DNA from: Heliopora coerulea
Taxonomy: Eukaryota; Cnidaria; Anthozoa; Scleralcyonacea; Helioporidae
Direction: 5' to 3'
DNA: 64,000 bases
Assembly (NCBI GenBank): GCA_030142905.1
Contig: JASJOG010000008.1
Coordinates: 2,976,001-3,040,000 of the forward strand
Below are positions 10,759-21,048 of this stretch, piece by piece. Position numbers and translations under genes: made by a program. Each line of letters starts with the position of its first letter. The stretch's first letter is position 1. Below the pieces are notes generated by a model that did not search any database, had not been told where the DNA came from, and was given only the letters and a program-made list of their open reading frames with translations.

Positions 10759-13670
10759 GTTAAAAACACGCGTGGGAAAAAGTTGTATAGAACCTTTACT
10801 TTTCATTGACAGTTAATTCTGAAAAATATGCAGTCCTACGGACATTTTCCTCTACTTACTAAGGATAAAAAAGAAAACTGTCAAAAAATCCTAAATTTGG
10901 GTGATGTTTTTTACAATAAGTTGCGTGTTTTATCGCGTAGGGGACTGGAGTGACCTGCAAATTGACCTGCATGTCAGCCTTCACGAGGGCTTCAAAATAC
11001 AGTTTGCAGATATCGTTCCAGTCTTTTTAGAATTCAATGTCCTCGGCACTCTCGTCAGTTAAACATATACTCCAAGATGTCAATCGCAAGGCACAAAATC
11101 TCTCGTGTAAACAGCTCTGTAGAACTGGTAACTCTGCCGTGAAAAACCTAACTAATGCGCCTCATTTAAAGCGTTTTGGACAGTCACACGGTCTGGCAGT
11201 GTTCGGTATCGATAATGTTTAAAACACGTGTTAAAATACGCAATTTAGAAATACAGATTATGTTAAATGTTTTAAAATAGAGAAAGCACTTCGTTAGACG
11301 ATATAACGAATTTCCTACCACCAACAAACATGAAGTCTCACCATAAGTACCAACATGGTCATTGCAAAACTTTGGTAGCCTCTTAGTTTGGGCCCCCACT
11401 GGTTAGAGGACGATATTCACATGAAGTTAGCCGGGGAATAGAACCGGACAAAAACCGTAACAACGTCTTATCGTTTTGAATTCTGCGTGTTTGAAGCTGG
11501 AGCTCTTCAATTCGTATAGAGCGTATGCACTTGGTCCCCAGACAATGGAATAGAAAAGAGCATGTTGCCCGTCTTGGTGTACCTGACAAAAATTAGTTGA
11601 TTAAAGTTCTTTTGTTAAAGAACTCCAAAATGGCGGCAATGTCGTCAAGTGAGTACGCTTTATTAACCAACAAATCGATGATTTAAAAAAACAAAAAAAC
11701 CCAAAACAATATAATTTATCCTTCCTTCAAACAATTGTAGTATTTGCTAAATGAATTGAAACAGATGATGATCGTGTAGCCTTAACACTATCCCAATTAA
11801 AGTAGCCAGTTTTCTTACAAGTCATTCGACACATTCCAAGCGTACAACACTGGTGAACAGTTTTGTCGTATACCTAACAATTTAAGGTATCATTGATTCA
11901 TCATTGTCACACTGTTGTTACTAGGGAAGGACTGGGGTGAAAAATTTCAGAATCACTTTATAATAAATGAATATTATAAAACTGACGCTTAAGCATAAAA
12001 TCGACTCTCTCCACTGCACGTTTTTTGACACTTTACCACCGGAAACGTGTTGGGTATCACCAGGGCGTATTAGTGTCCCGTATTACCATAGACTATGAAC
12101 GAAGGTAAATAGTAAAAGAGACGAAATCGACGGGAAACTAAACACGCAGACTTCCCTCAAATTAAATTCGTTATCGAAAAGTTATTTTAAAATACCCTCC
12201 CATGTGGTACAAGAATGTTTCGAACAGCGAAACTGCAACAATTTTAGTGGGGTCCTTTTGAAGGAATGCATCTCAAACACTTGTGTCGTATGTAACTCTG
12301 GAAGAGTCTAATTTGGTAGTGGTAAATGATTTCATTATTCTACCCGTTGGGGTAACACAGGGTTTTTAGGGCAACCAGGGCCCCCAGGCCCCTTATTGAA
12401 TGCTTCGCAAAATTTTGTCATTTTTGAAACAAGTGTCCATGTCCGTGTTGCCTGTTTTCAGCAATAGGAAGCCCTAGTGAACGCCTACTGGGCATTTTGT
12501 TAATGTTTTAACGTATAAATGGAGATCACCTCGTAATAGTACTTGCACTCTGAAGATGTTGGAAGATCAGCGACAAAATGTCAACCAACTTAATAAATAA
12601 AGTATTTTAATAGTGTAATAATATAATAAATTATAAATCTTCTCACGAGATTACACGCTGTTTGTTAGAAGTAGTTTGTTTATTTTTTCAAACTGAAAAC
12701 CAAAAGATCAGTACTTTTTCATTTCATTACCTCGAGGTTTCCGTCTACCTCCTCGACAATATTTGTGTTGATATGGTAAACACTTTTGGCGGCTTTCTAA
12801 TTAATAGGTGGACAATTTGCATGCAAGACTTGATAAATCAAATACATTTACTAGAACACACTCTGTATCAGGCCTGCCTAATGTCCGAGAGTCCAGTCTG
12901 CTTAGAAAGTCTTAGGCTCCATCCACACCTTTCCAGGGAATTCTCTTCCCGTCCATACGTATCCAGCAAATATGGTCAACAAAAACAGAACTTTTGAAAA
13001 ACTCTACCAAGAGGGGAAATTTCTGATAACGCCGTTTTCCTACGATCGTGTGAACGAATGAAAACGGAACTTTTCAAAAACTCCTGCGTCATGATATGGT
13101 ATCCCGCGCGAGATTTAAAATGGTAGATGGGCGGGGCGTATCACTTTCGTGTCGCTTTTGGCTTTTGCTTGGGCTTTTTTCAAACCTAATAGCGTGCCTT
13201 GAGATCAACATAACCTTGATGAATGCCCAAGCTCATTACGTGACCAGGTGGCTTAACATTATCTGGTTACTTTGACTCCCGATCTCGAAGTCAGTATGAA
13301 CTATCTTCACACACGACGAAGACAAACACGACCTCGAAGATTTTGATTCAGACAAGGACGTAAAAGTGTCTTCAGTGGCATTACTAGGCTTTTTGCTCAG
13401 GGGGCCAAGAGGGGGGCAGAGTTGAGAATTAGAGGAACCAGTCCGAAGTTCGAGCCCAACCGTGTGGTCGCACGAATGCACCGATGTGAACAGAAGTGTG
13501 ATTTTTTATGTTATTAGAAACAAGATTTAATTTTGACAAAACTATTCGAAAAGAAAGTAAATTTCTTTAAAATTAAACAATTGCATGGCCCATAGAGAAA
13601 TAGTCATAACAACAGATCAATTTTTTAGAAAAGCGTTTGGCTTAACTTTGCAATAAGCAAGCTAGCTGAG
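10759..13670. other. gene-free stretch with MITE remnants
   Basis: No gene supported. It contains a Harbinger-type MITE fragment (11038-11120) and a hairpin motif of the Penelope 3' type at about 12549-12582 (CTGAAGAT, hairpin, ACAAAATGTC). At about 12905-13100 is a MITE-like stretch with 'CCATCCACACC' and 'TTTTCCTACGATCGTGTG' segments that resembles the nested element at 36096-36512. Short ORFs here (61-111 codons) carry no recognisable domain. Confidence 0.5.
11038..11120 (-). repeat. Harbinger-type MITE fragment
   Basis: Shares ACTCCAAGATGTCAATCGCA, AAGGCACAAAATC and GTGTAAACAGCTCT with the complement of 38643-38710. It is therefore a partial copy, in opposite orientation, of the TTA-flanked MITE at 38643-38832. 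Confidence 0.7.
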
Positions 13671-13808
13671 GACCCCATGGACACGCCGTCAACTTGTTCG
13701 TATAGTTGTTTATTGAAGGAAAAGGTGGTTTTAGTGCAAGAGTCCAAAAACTACCTTTTCCTTCAATAAACAACTACACGAACAAGTTGACAACGTGTCT
13801 ATGGGGTC
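13671..13808. repeat. inverted duplication at 5' end of Penelope-like element
   Basis: The ~63-bp segment 13671-13734 is the reverse complement of 13746-13808 at roughly 90% identity, separated by ~11 bases. Both correspond to the same stretch of reverse-transcriptase coding sequence (TTCCTTCAATAAACAACTAC in the sense copy). A partial inverted copy at a truncated 5' end is a known hallmark of Penelope-like insertions. Confidence 0.85.
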
Positions 13809-14898
13809 GTCATTAGGTCCTGTCCTAGCCAATATTATTCTTACGGAATTTGAAAAAGAAGTGGTTTCCGAGTTAATCAAATCTGGCATCATAAAATTTT
13901 ACCGACGCTATGTTGATGATACTTTGGCACTCGTTTAACCCGGTGATATTCCTTTCGTATTATCCAAATTTAACAATTTCGACAAAAACCTAAAGTTCAC
14001 GGTTGATAGCTTTTCCGATGGTAACATTCATTTTCTTGATTTAAAAATCTCTGACGATGACAACGATGTCTATCGAAAAGATACTCACACCGGCCAATAC
14101 ACTCACTATTCCAGCTTTGAACCCTTTAGTCGCAAAGTCACTTGGATTAACTCTTTGTTTTACCGCACTTTCAAAATATGCAGCAGCTCTTTGTTACTCA
14201 ACCGGCAAATTCATTTGCTCAGATCCTTTATGTCTTGGAATGGTTTTCCAGCCAAAGTCAGAAACTTGCTCATTAAAAAACTCAAAGCCAAGCATTTCGG
14301 CAACTCCACCTCTTCCAACAAGCCCTTTGGTGACAATGATCCCAAAATTTGGCTAAGGCGTCCCTACCTAGGTAAACAAGGTGAATTTCTTGTTCGAAAC
14401 TTAATTAAAAAACAACGGCGTAACCTAAAAGTTAAAGTTAATTTTGTTGTCATTTATCAAACCAAAAAAACTGCCTTTTTCGTTTCTAATAAAGATAAAA
14501 TACCCGACCTTTCTCGAAACAACGTTATTTATGAAATCACTTGTCCTGGTTGTAATAACAAATATATTGGCAAAACAGAGCGCTGTCTACAAACTCGCCT
14601 TTCGGAACACTCTTACAACATCAACACCAACGCTGTAGCACAACATCTTCTCAACTGTCCACATGCCCACTATCTCGCAAACCTCAATTCTCTCTTTGAT
14701 CATCTTAACAACTCCTCTCCGCCTTCCCAATCATATCTCAATAATATTATCTTTAATAACTTTAAGATAATTCATTCTCGTAAATTCAGTAGTTCTAACC
14801 TATTACTTATTTTAGAAGCTCTCTTAATCAAACTTAATAAGTCGGGAATGAACAGTGGCCTAAAGGCCAGCAAAGAACTTTCACTCTTCGTCTGATCC
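13746..14898 (+). pseudogene. Penelope-like element: reverse transcriptase + GIY-YIG endonuclease
   Basis: 5'-truncated coding region read in a single frame with one nonsense codon (TAA 13936-13938). The RT part shows SMGSSLGPVLANI and the catalytic YVDD (13909-13920), then NIHFLDL and FMSWNGFP. The downstream domain has the GIY-YIG-type signature of Penelope elements: VIYEITCPGC, a CxxC pair, then KYIGKT and CLQTRLSEH, with HLLNC behind. The open part from 14155 to the stop at 14895 is 246 codons. RT and endonuclease act together in target-primed insertion of Penelope elements. Only the C-terminal half of the polyprotein remains here, preceded by an inverted copy of its own start. Confidence 0.9.
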
Positions 14899-15068
14899 GA
14901 CATTTCCATATTTCTCAGCCACTCGACAATTGTCTGGCTTTTCTCCTGTCTAGTTGTCAATCTCACGTGTTAATATCCGACTATGTTAATTTCGTTGTTA
15001 ATAACCGATGACATCATCCTTGTAATTACATATATATATAATGTAGTGAGCTTTGTAAACATCTTGGT

Positions 15069-15097
15069 CCGATGATGACTCTGAAATAGAGCCGAAA
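15069..15097 (+). other. hammerhead-like motif downstream of Penelope ORF
   Basis: CCGATGATGA, a CTCT/AGAG hairpin (loop GAAAT), then CCGAAA, about 170 bases after the GIY-YIG stop codon. Penelope-like elements are known to carry hammerhead ribozyme motifs. Here U4 of the CUGANGA core is C and there is an extra base before stem II, so activity is doubtful. The same arrangement recurs elsewhere in the window. Confidence 0.4.
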
Positions 15098-15130
15098 TAT
15101 TACCGTTTTCAACTTGTCTATTTCTTGTTC

Positions 15131-18100
15131 CAACTTGAATATCAAGTCACAAGATGACAATTTTCGGTCTGTGTTTTATTCTTTACTAAACTAGCTGAAT
15201 AACGGTACTCTCTGTGGGAATTATCACTTAAACCAAGCCTAACTCACTTCATTATTAAAACCCCTATTCTGCATGGCGTTGGCTGAAGCATATTGGTATG
15301 ATACTTCTATTCTTAGACATAACAATCTTCTATACTATTTCATCATGCATTTCAAAGCAGTTAGTGCTCTGATTTGCCCTGATTGACATCAAGCATTTAT
15401 TACCAATTGCATCTGTAAAAAATATGGAATAATAAGAAACCTTTTGTCTGCGTGCATGTACTTCAAAACTTACGTAAACTTGTCAAAAATTAGGAAATCA
15501 AATGCTTGTACAAACTATTGAACTCAATAAACGTGTTTTGAAATGAAAAAATGAAAAAAAAAATAAAAAAGAAAATTAAGTTCATCCGTGTATAATAATG
15601 ATACCCTGGTGTCACAGCCAAGTTCGACCCCCTTTGCATTTGGACCCTCGGTCCAAATTTACTAGCCGATGTGGACCGTCGGGTATTCAAAATCAGCTGT
15701 CAGATAAGGTCCTCTCTCGCGGATTTTTACCCCCAAATTATTGCCTAGAACTTTCAGAAGATCAGCAGCTCGAACATAAGATTCTGGTGGCAATAATTCT
15801 ACTTTGGAATAAAGTCAAAATATTTAAAAGGAATTATCAGTAAACTTATATATTAAACAAAAACTTAGTCCGCTTAGTATCAAGTGCAGATTTTTTCTCA
15901 GATCAGATTAGATTGTTCCCAATATTCTTTAGCCTAAATAAAAGGTTGTTTTTCATTCATTTAATTTTGCTCGAGTCTGTTACACGGCCTTGTCGTTGTG
16001 TAAGAAATTCGAAAGATATTTTTGCTCTCAAAATCAAACTTAACCTGACCCACACACTGTTGGATCCAACGGAAAAACGTGCGCGACAGTGTAAACGGAT
16101 ACACGGAGCAATTTGGTACAATTCAGTTTTGCTGCTGTTAATATTCGTCATTCTTTTCACTATGAAATTCCGGTGTGGTGTTAAATGACGTAAATACTCG
16201 AATAGCGGGTTTCCTATTGCGTTTACAGAGGGGAAAGTGTCTAACCATTCTAGTTATCTGGTGACGTTTTATACTAGCTAGTTGACGCAATGTGTCGATT
16301 TTTCCGGATCGGATTGGCTTAAGATATTGAAACTTTGGATCGAATAATCGGATTCGAATACCCAACCCACGCATTTCAAACCGCCAATCGTATCCCACGC
16401 ATATCTTTAGTGGTTAGTTTTCTTGGTCGCCTCTTAAAAATCGATTTGAAATGATTCGTCTTCGATCCATTCTGGTTAAATGTCACTTTATTGTTTACAA
16501 TCGGTTCATTGACTTGAGTGCTAAAGGCTATGAAACTCGACTTGATTTCCGGAGAAAGGATCGAGTTTTTCGATCGGCTTGAGGTTTCGATCCAAAGTGA
16601 AACCTTGTTTTCTGAGAGTCTTTACGGAATCCGGAGCAAAACCGAGGGCGTATTACTAAAAAGCGTACGAGATTTTTTTTTAGATTTAAAAATCCGGATG
16701 AATTTTTTTGGCGGATTTTCGGATTTTATTCTTAAGTTTCAGGGATTTTTCCAGTTTTTTCGCCCCTCCCCATTTCTTCCTGATTCATCTTATGTTATTG
16801 CCAAGTTTATCGTTTTTTCTTGCCATTTTTTGTGGTAAGAAACGATTTAAGGATAATTTCTTAAAAAAATTCTTTTGGAAACAATTTCAGGATTTGTTAT
16901 TCTTCAGAGTGGGTAATTGGACAAACACTGGAGTTTATATTGAGATCGAAGAAGTTTGCACGGAAATGAGGAAAAACATTTGCGCATTCGACCTGCTCCA
17001 CGTTGTCAACTGGTGAGAGTCGAGTTCTTACGTTTCCATCTGTTGCCAAGTTACGAGGAAGAAAAAAGATTGTTCACTGTCTTGCGACTATGGAAACTTC
17101 TTCCTATGATATTTTTAAAAATTGTGCGGCTGAGCTAATCTCTAGCAAAAATTTCTTCATAGTTACGAACTTTCATTAGGATTTTTGAAATGGGGATGGG
17201 TTTTCTTTATTATTATTTTCACAAAAATTATGAAGGATTTCAATAAACTTTTCAAAAATTCGTGTTTGAAATTTGGAGTTTTACTATTTCAAATTCGATT
17301 TTTAAGGATTTTCTGGACTCTCTAAATTACCGGATTTCAGATTTTTTCGAGGATTTTTTTAAATTTTGGTGAGGTGTTGGAGGATTTTAAGTAGTGCACC
17401 CCTCGAGCAAAACTTTGATGTGACCATTTCCTAGAACTGCCGTTTTTCAAATTTTAACCAAAGTGACTGTTAGCGCGCAACTACTGCTTCTCTTCGTAGC
17501 CAGGACTTTCCATTTCGGTAATCGACTCAAGCATTCATACTGTTATGGTTTGTCATTCGCCTTGATTTTTTTTGTGAAAAGGCTACATCGAAATTTTGTA
17601 TGCAAAAAAAAGTTTTCTCGGTATTCTCAGAGTAAGAAGGACATCGAATCGGAAAATATGCCCGGCAAGGATTTTACCTGGGGGAAGGGGGTGCAACGTG
17701 TGACCTCAATGGCCGAAAGCTTATACAATCGAAAACCGGGTGATCTATCAATTTTTTGGACTCATTTTAAGCTGATGACTTTTTCAGCAACTAATAATAA
17801 GAGTATCCGTCTAACACAAGTATAACATTCAAACAAAACAAAGGGGGTGAGACGTGACCATGGAACCATGTCCCCTCAATACATTAGTGATTACTCGCCA
17901 TTCAGTAGGGGCTGTAACATAAGCTAGTACAACTAAGGGCTAACATCGTACCAATCGCCAGTAATCAACTCGTTAACTTTACGACCTCTCAACCGTCTAC
18001 GGATGTCAAGTTTTAGATGATTCCCGGAATTACAATTGCGTGAACCGGAATGAGACTTGTTCATTTATCATAAGTATTCAGGAAAGCTCAATATCGAATA

Positions 18101-18646
18101 TCACTTACGATTGCGTTTTTGAGGGCTAAATTGTTGATTTGCTTTCGTTTTGACTACGTTTGTCGATTTGCGTGAATATATCATTTGTTGATTGAAATGT
18201 TGAAACAGCTTCTCCAAAACTTGCGAAACGTGAACAAAACCCGGGCAAGTCAAATTGACCGGATGTAGTTTATCCTTTGTTTCAACATTCCAAGTAGTTT
18301 CGGCTTCCTCCTTCATCCCGTGATAAGTAGATCTTAACCCTTCTGGACTAGTGAGGCTTTATATCTTCCCTACTCAGGGGGGAAATGAACCCTTTGAAAG
18401 TGTGCCGTCCAAATAGTAAAGGATAAAGGAGGGGAACAAAATACCCTCTCCGGAATTCTGGACACCCGAAATAGCCTGGCTCAGAATTAAATATAAATTC
18501 AATACGTGAACAATACATGTACGCTTCTTCAAAGACATCGCCTACTTTCAAGCAAAGCATCCATGAATTAAACTTGTTCCACTCTTTTCCTTGCATCTCC
18601 ACTTTGAGTGGGTCATCATTCAATTATTTTATATGTAATATTTGAA
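15131..18646. other. gene-free stretch
   Basis: No gene supported. A perfect small hairpin TTTGGACC...GGTCCAAA lies at about 15640-15658. Between 16660 and 17400 the DNA is rich in GGATTTTT/CGGATTTT words on one strand, which looks like decayed simple repeat. ORFs of 60-120 codons are unconvincing: low-complexity Phe/Lys-rich translation and no domain. Confidence 0.5.
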
Positions 18647-18960
18647 AACCAAGCAGGAGTGCTTTATCTGGATTTAAAAATTGAGGCGATAACGAAGTGT
18701 TTTAGACCCGATAAAGAACGAACTGCGAATTTTTTAAATGAATCTCGTAACACACAAATTCGCGAAGAAAGTTTGGATGTTTATGTTTTCTGAGCCGAAA
18801 AAAATTAACTTCTTCACCGACTTCACGCACACAAAGACAACACGCAGTTACGATTTTCTTTTGTATTTTCCTCATAAATTCTTAATGAATTTTATTAGAC
18901 GATTAAGTAAAAATACAGATGCTTATTCTTCGAAAATTCATTATTGTCACTAAAGCATGT
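18647..18960. repeat. dispersed repeat family B, copy 1
   Basis: About 300 bp similar to the right edge of the window (63697-64000). Shared blocks include AGCAGGAGTGCTTTATC, GTGTTTTAGAC, TCGCGAAGAAAGTTTGGA, AACTTCTTC and TTCCTCAT(A/G)AATT(C/T)TTAATGAATTTTA. No coding signal. The family is unknown to me. Confidence 0.75.
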
Positions 18961-19082
18961 TATACTCAACTGTAAATTATTTTGGGAGTCTAAAAAATGG
19001 GAAATTCTGTGTTTCGTATCTAACGTGGACCGTGCACTGTAGAAAGTTCGTTCAATTTATGATAATTCAGCCATGACAGTTA

Positions 19083-19481
19083 CCGTATTTCCTCTTTATT
19101 TCTATTTTTTTTAATTTTTTTTTCAGTGTGTCTGGACTGGGGACTAAATAGAGACTGCGGCCTTAATAAATCTTAATGTTCTTTAGAAGTTCATAATTAT
19201 ATAAATAAATATATTAATTCATAGCAATATAAATTTTTTACGCGGACCCTTAAATATACCAACTTTCAATTAAATGAACGTGTTTGTTCATGGAACGTTG
19301 TCTCTTAGTGTTCATATTTCCATATTGAAACATATCTGCTTTTTAATGAATAAACCTACTCCTATCAGGGGTGGGGGGGTTAATAGTGGCTGGGGGTTTA
19401 TTTTTTCCTGTTCTTCTCGACGTTGGGCCTATTAGAAGGTGGGACTAAATAGAGGCTGGAGACAAAAAAGAGGAAATACAG
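19083..19481. repeat. MITE with TA target sites, 399 bp
   Basis: Termini CCGTATTTCCTCTTT (left) and the complement of CTGTATTTCCTCTTTTTTG (right), each flanked by TA. The inner region repeats GGGACTAAATAGAG on the right arm, echoing GGGGACTAAATAGAG at 19140. The termini resemble those of the 25339-25939 element, suggesting related Tc1/mariner-pogo-type machinery. Confidence 0.7.
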
Positions 19482-19682
19482 TATATAATTCAAATATAAA
19501 TATTCCTTCCTGGAAAGTTTAGTGCAGAATACGGCTGGGTATTTTACCTGTCACGCCATATTAAGGCGAATCCATTAGGCGTGTCAATACCAATGACAAG
19601 TAAAATATCCTGCCTTACCGTCTGCTGAACTGTCTAATAATGAAGTTATTCATTATCTAACAACATTGAGGTTTATACCTTG

Positions 19683-19836
19683 TTTACACCAATAATATTT
19701 TGGGCACGGGACGGCTAAAATTTTGGCTCGGGAGCAGACCTCGTGCCTGAAGGTTTAGCCGTGCCGAGTTCCTCTGTATATATAGGTCTCGGCATGTCTA
19801 ATTTGCCGTGACGTGCCCAATAAGTTACAGTGTAAA
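19683..19836. repeat. imperfect palindrome, 154 bp
   Basis: Arms TTTACACCAATAATATTTTG + GGCACGGGACGGC and its diverged complement GCCGTGACGTGCCC...GTGTAAA. Non-coding. Likely a decayed foldback MITE. Confidence 0.55.
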
Positions 19837-20254
19837 GGTGGTTTTAAACTCTAATTGAAATTTTCAAAATAATAAAACTCCAGAATTACGCAATATGTCC
19901 AATTAATCATATTCATTAGTCAGGGAAAAAACTCGTGAGACGTGAAATAGGCTTTTTTAATATAACGAACAACCCATTGTTCAAATATGGCAGGGTATTT
20001 GTACTCATCTATCGCGTTAATTGGTCTCGTCGAAAGAAAGTTGGATATCAGTGGGACACAGTGGCGGATCCAGTGTGGAGCCCAAGGGCCCCATGCCTAC
20101 CCTTTCAGTAAGATAATAACAAGTGTAATTTATGATAAATACGCAAACTAACTGAAGTAGGAAAAGAAAACCACTACAAGTGTTCATCTTCCAAGTAGTT
20201 TATAAAATGTAAATTAAAAGGTTTTATTATATATAAATATACATATATTATATA

Positions 20255-20819
20255 CAGGGTGAGTCAAAATTAGCGCCCAACATCGGTTTTAGGATTGTCT
20301 GTTGTTCGTTTGATATTTGTATTACAGTGTGCAAGAAGGTAGAAATAAATGAAAGACACGTTTTCAAATTATTTATTTTAAATTATTCCATTTCTTCAGC
20401 TACTAAAGAATTGTAACAGGCTGTTTTACTTGCAATGTTCAAAGTGTCCTCCCTCGTGATCAATGCACAATTGCAATCGAGCAGGCACAGAGTGACACAC
20501 ACATTCGCAGAGTTCGCTATCAATTTCCTCAAACTTTTCAGTGATTTTAGCTTTCAATTCCTGAAGAGTACGAGGTTTTTCACGATAAACAAGGTCTTTC
20601 AGGGTCCCCCAAAGAAAGAAATCTGCCGGTGTGAGGTCTGGGGAGCGTGCCGGCCACTCAATTGGGCCGCGGCTTCCGATTCACTTTCCAGGAAGGTTTT
20701 CATCGAGCCACTGGCGAACATGTCGTGCATAATGAGGTGGGGCTCATTAAGGTAACGTATTAAAAACATCAACAACAACATTAGCATAACTTCCTAGGCG
20801 CTACTTTTGACTCACCCTG
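20255..20819 (-). mobile_element. internally deleted mariner/Tc1-superfamily element nested in the hAT-like element
   Basis: Inverted termini CAGGGTGAGTCAAAATTAGC (20255) and the complement of CAGGGTGAGTCAAAAGTAGC (20819), bordered by TA-rich DNA. The ~565-bp element is too short for a full transposase and holds only the C-terminal third on the minus strand. Confidence 0.85.
20426..20743 (-). pseudogene. transposase C-terminal relic (DDE_3 / IS630-Tc1-mariner type)
   Basis: Minus-strand reading gives APPHYARHVRQWLDE, then an in-frame TGA (20683-20681) where the family usually has Trp. It continues RGPIEWPARSPDLTPADFFL (the third catalytic acidic residue region), WGTLKDLVYREKP, and RLQLCIDHEGGHFEHCK, ending at TAA 20428-20426. 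The N-terminal DNA-binding region and first catalytic Asp are missing, cut off upstream of 20743 by a deletion. This is a well-known insect/invertebrate mariner-like transposase tail. Confidence 0.9.
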
Positions 20820-20841
20820 TGTATATATATATATATATATA
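20820..20841. repeat. (TA)n microsatellite
   Basis: About nine TA units immediately outside the right terminus of the mariner relic. Confidence 0.8.
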
Positions 20842-21048
20842 TACACAGTTGCACATTCTGGTAAATACTGAAAATGCACGCTTGAGTATCTCAGTGGTAA
20901 TTAAAAATAATCTCAAACAATTAAACATCTGATTTCAGTGGCGGTGGAGAAGCTCAGAGCAGAACAGGAAATGTTTCTGTTTAATTATATTTCTTCACTA
21001 GGCTGCCCCCCTCCCCTTCAAGCGAAGCCTGGATCCGCTAATGGGACA

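Larger units (their letters stand above)
18961..20058. other. gene-free stretch holding two MITEs
   Basis: Apart from the elements at 19083-19481 and 19683-19836, there is a partial inverted repeat at about 19530-19615 (GTATTTTACCTGTCACGCC against GGCGTGTCAATACC...ACAAGTAAAATATC). No coding sequence. Confidence 0.5.
20059..21040. mobile_element. hAT-like non-autonomous element, ~982 bp
   Basis: The left end CAGTGGCGGATCC (20059) and right end GGATCCGCTA (21040) are inverted, the right having lost ~3 bases. They are flanked by an 8-bp near-duplication, GTGGGACA (20051-20058) and ATGGGACA (21041-21048). Eight-base target duplications are the hAT rule. No hAT transposase is present. A mariner-type relic (20255-20819) lies inside. 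Confidence 0.7.

Noticed and set aside
14772..14966. minus-strand ORF antisense to the GIY-YIG domain
   Set aside because: It is a shadow of the Penelope coding sequence.
15069..15097. calling this a working hammerhead ribozyme
   Set aside because: U4 of the core is C, there is an extra base before stem II, and I could not define stem III with a cleavage site, so it is reported only as a hammerhead-like motif.
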